5,300 nucleotides of DNA from a bacterium (GTDB lineage Bacteria; Bdellovibrionota_C; UBA2361; SZUA-149): the NCBI GenBank assembly GCA_003230795.1, contig QIGM01000066.1, positions 1-5,300 of the forward strand, given 5' to 3'. Positions 4,815 through 5,300 of this stretch are shown one piece after another. The notes under the pieces were generated by a model that ran no database searches, had not been told where the DNA came from, and saw nothing but the letters and a program-made list of their open reading frames with translations. Positions within the stretch are counted from its first letter, which is position 1. The number at the start of each line of letters is the position of its first letter. A program made the position numbers and the translations under genes.

Positions 4815-5300
4815 CTAAAGCATGTTGAAGTGGAGGAACTTTCTCGGCCAGAGAGAGTCCTTTACTTCACACCAAACCTGATGCAGTTCCCAAGCATCAG
4901 CAGGACGCCTTGCGATTCGTTCCTCAACCATATCGAGCACAAAGTCTCGAAATGGAACTTCTACAACTGAAGGAATCGAATTTGTCACTGGATCACCGCC
5001 AAAGAGCCAGATAGCGAGCTTGCCCACGGAGTAGACATCACTCCAGGGGCCGATTCGCCCATCCTCATGCAGCTCTGGGGCACTAAATACCTCAGACGGC
5101 TGCAATACTCTCTCTCCGGATAACGCAGGGTCGAGCACAGCACTCCCCCACCCTCCTGCAATAAACACATTATGGGAGGGGGGCTGTATCAACACATGGG
5201 AGGGCGACAAATTGCCGTGAACTACTCCCACCTGATGCACATAACCTAGCGCACTAAAGATCCGGTCTAACATCCAGGCAACATGCTTTTGTTCTACACC
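4815..5300 (-). CDS. Protein-kinase-fold protein, probable pseudokinase (C-terminal part)
   Basis: The frame is open to the window edge, so only the last 161 residues are seen; the N-lobe and start lie beyond 5300. The part seen corresponds to a C-lobe. It has a helix E-like LDRIFSALGYVHQ, a catalytic-loop equivalent VVHGNLSPSHVLI, a DFG-position equivalent GGWGSA, an APE-like SAPEL, and a helix F-like WSDVYSVGKLAIWLFGGD. A late helical RRPADAWEL and a LWPRKFLHF ending follow. Relative to HRDLKPxN, Asp is Asn, Lys is Ser and Asn is His; the DFG Asp is Gly. Ordinary phosphotransfer is therefore unlikely, though nucleotide or protein binding remains possible. From memory, a group of VWA-linked kinases carries HGAxLPxH and DWC-type motifs and a similar ending, so loss of HRD may be a family trait. 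It is the first visible gene of the leftward operon. Confidence 0.8.
   Translation of the reverse strand, partial: GVEQKHVAWMLDRIFSALGYVHQVGVVHGNLSPSHVLIQPPSHNVFIAGGWGSAVLDPALSGERVLQPSEVFSAPELHEDGRIGPWSDVYSVGKLAIWLFGGDPVTNSIPSVVEVPFRDFVLDMVEERIARRPADAWELHQVWCEVKDSLWPRKFLHFNML

Noticed and set aside
1..5300. CRISPR array, tRNA or rRNA gene, insertion sequence
   Set aside because: I saw no regularly spaced repeats, no cloverleaf or rRNA-like segments, no transposase and no terminal inverted repeats with target duplications.

Overview
The window looks like chromosomal DNA of a Gram-negative bacterium. It carries a Sec-exported repeat protein built on a flagellar-hook-type domain, a remnant of an RND efflux pump, and good Shine-Dalgarno sites. 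I cannot assign a genus from sequence alone. The window has two halves that converge near position 1,900.

Left half (1-1,875, + strand). About 240 non-coding bases hold a 13-bp tandem duplication and a weak extended -10 element. They lead into a secreted 339-aa protein that joins a FlgE D2-like domain to three FG-GAP/VCBS-type repeats. Next comes a roughly 100-codon internal fragment of an RND transporter, broken by one extra base. Its last codons overlap the start of a 94-aa coiled-coil, two-TM protein.

Right half (1,941-5,300, - strand). Three genes read leftward as one apparent operon. The first, cut by the window edge, is a protein-kinase-fold protein whose HRD, catalytic Asn and DFG positions are all changed. 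The second is a 481-aa VWA protein with an intact-looking MIDAS and a YfaP/DUF2135-like beta-domain apparently inserted in it. The third is a 436-aa adenylosuccinate-synthetase (PurA) homolog that keeps the catalytic Asp/His pair but has lost the TTGRRR aspartate-binding loop. A hairpin with a T-rich tail lies between the VWA and PurA-like genes, and an intrinsic terminator closes the operon.

The most interesting content is this kinase-like / VWA / PurA-like cassette. VWA plus kinase-like pairs are known in TerY-P-type stress or conflict systems. A PurA paralog with an altered amino-acid pocket beside such a pair suggests a regulated enzyme making a modified purine nucleotide. That function is inference: the sequence shows the domains and residues, not the reaction.
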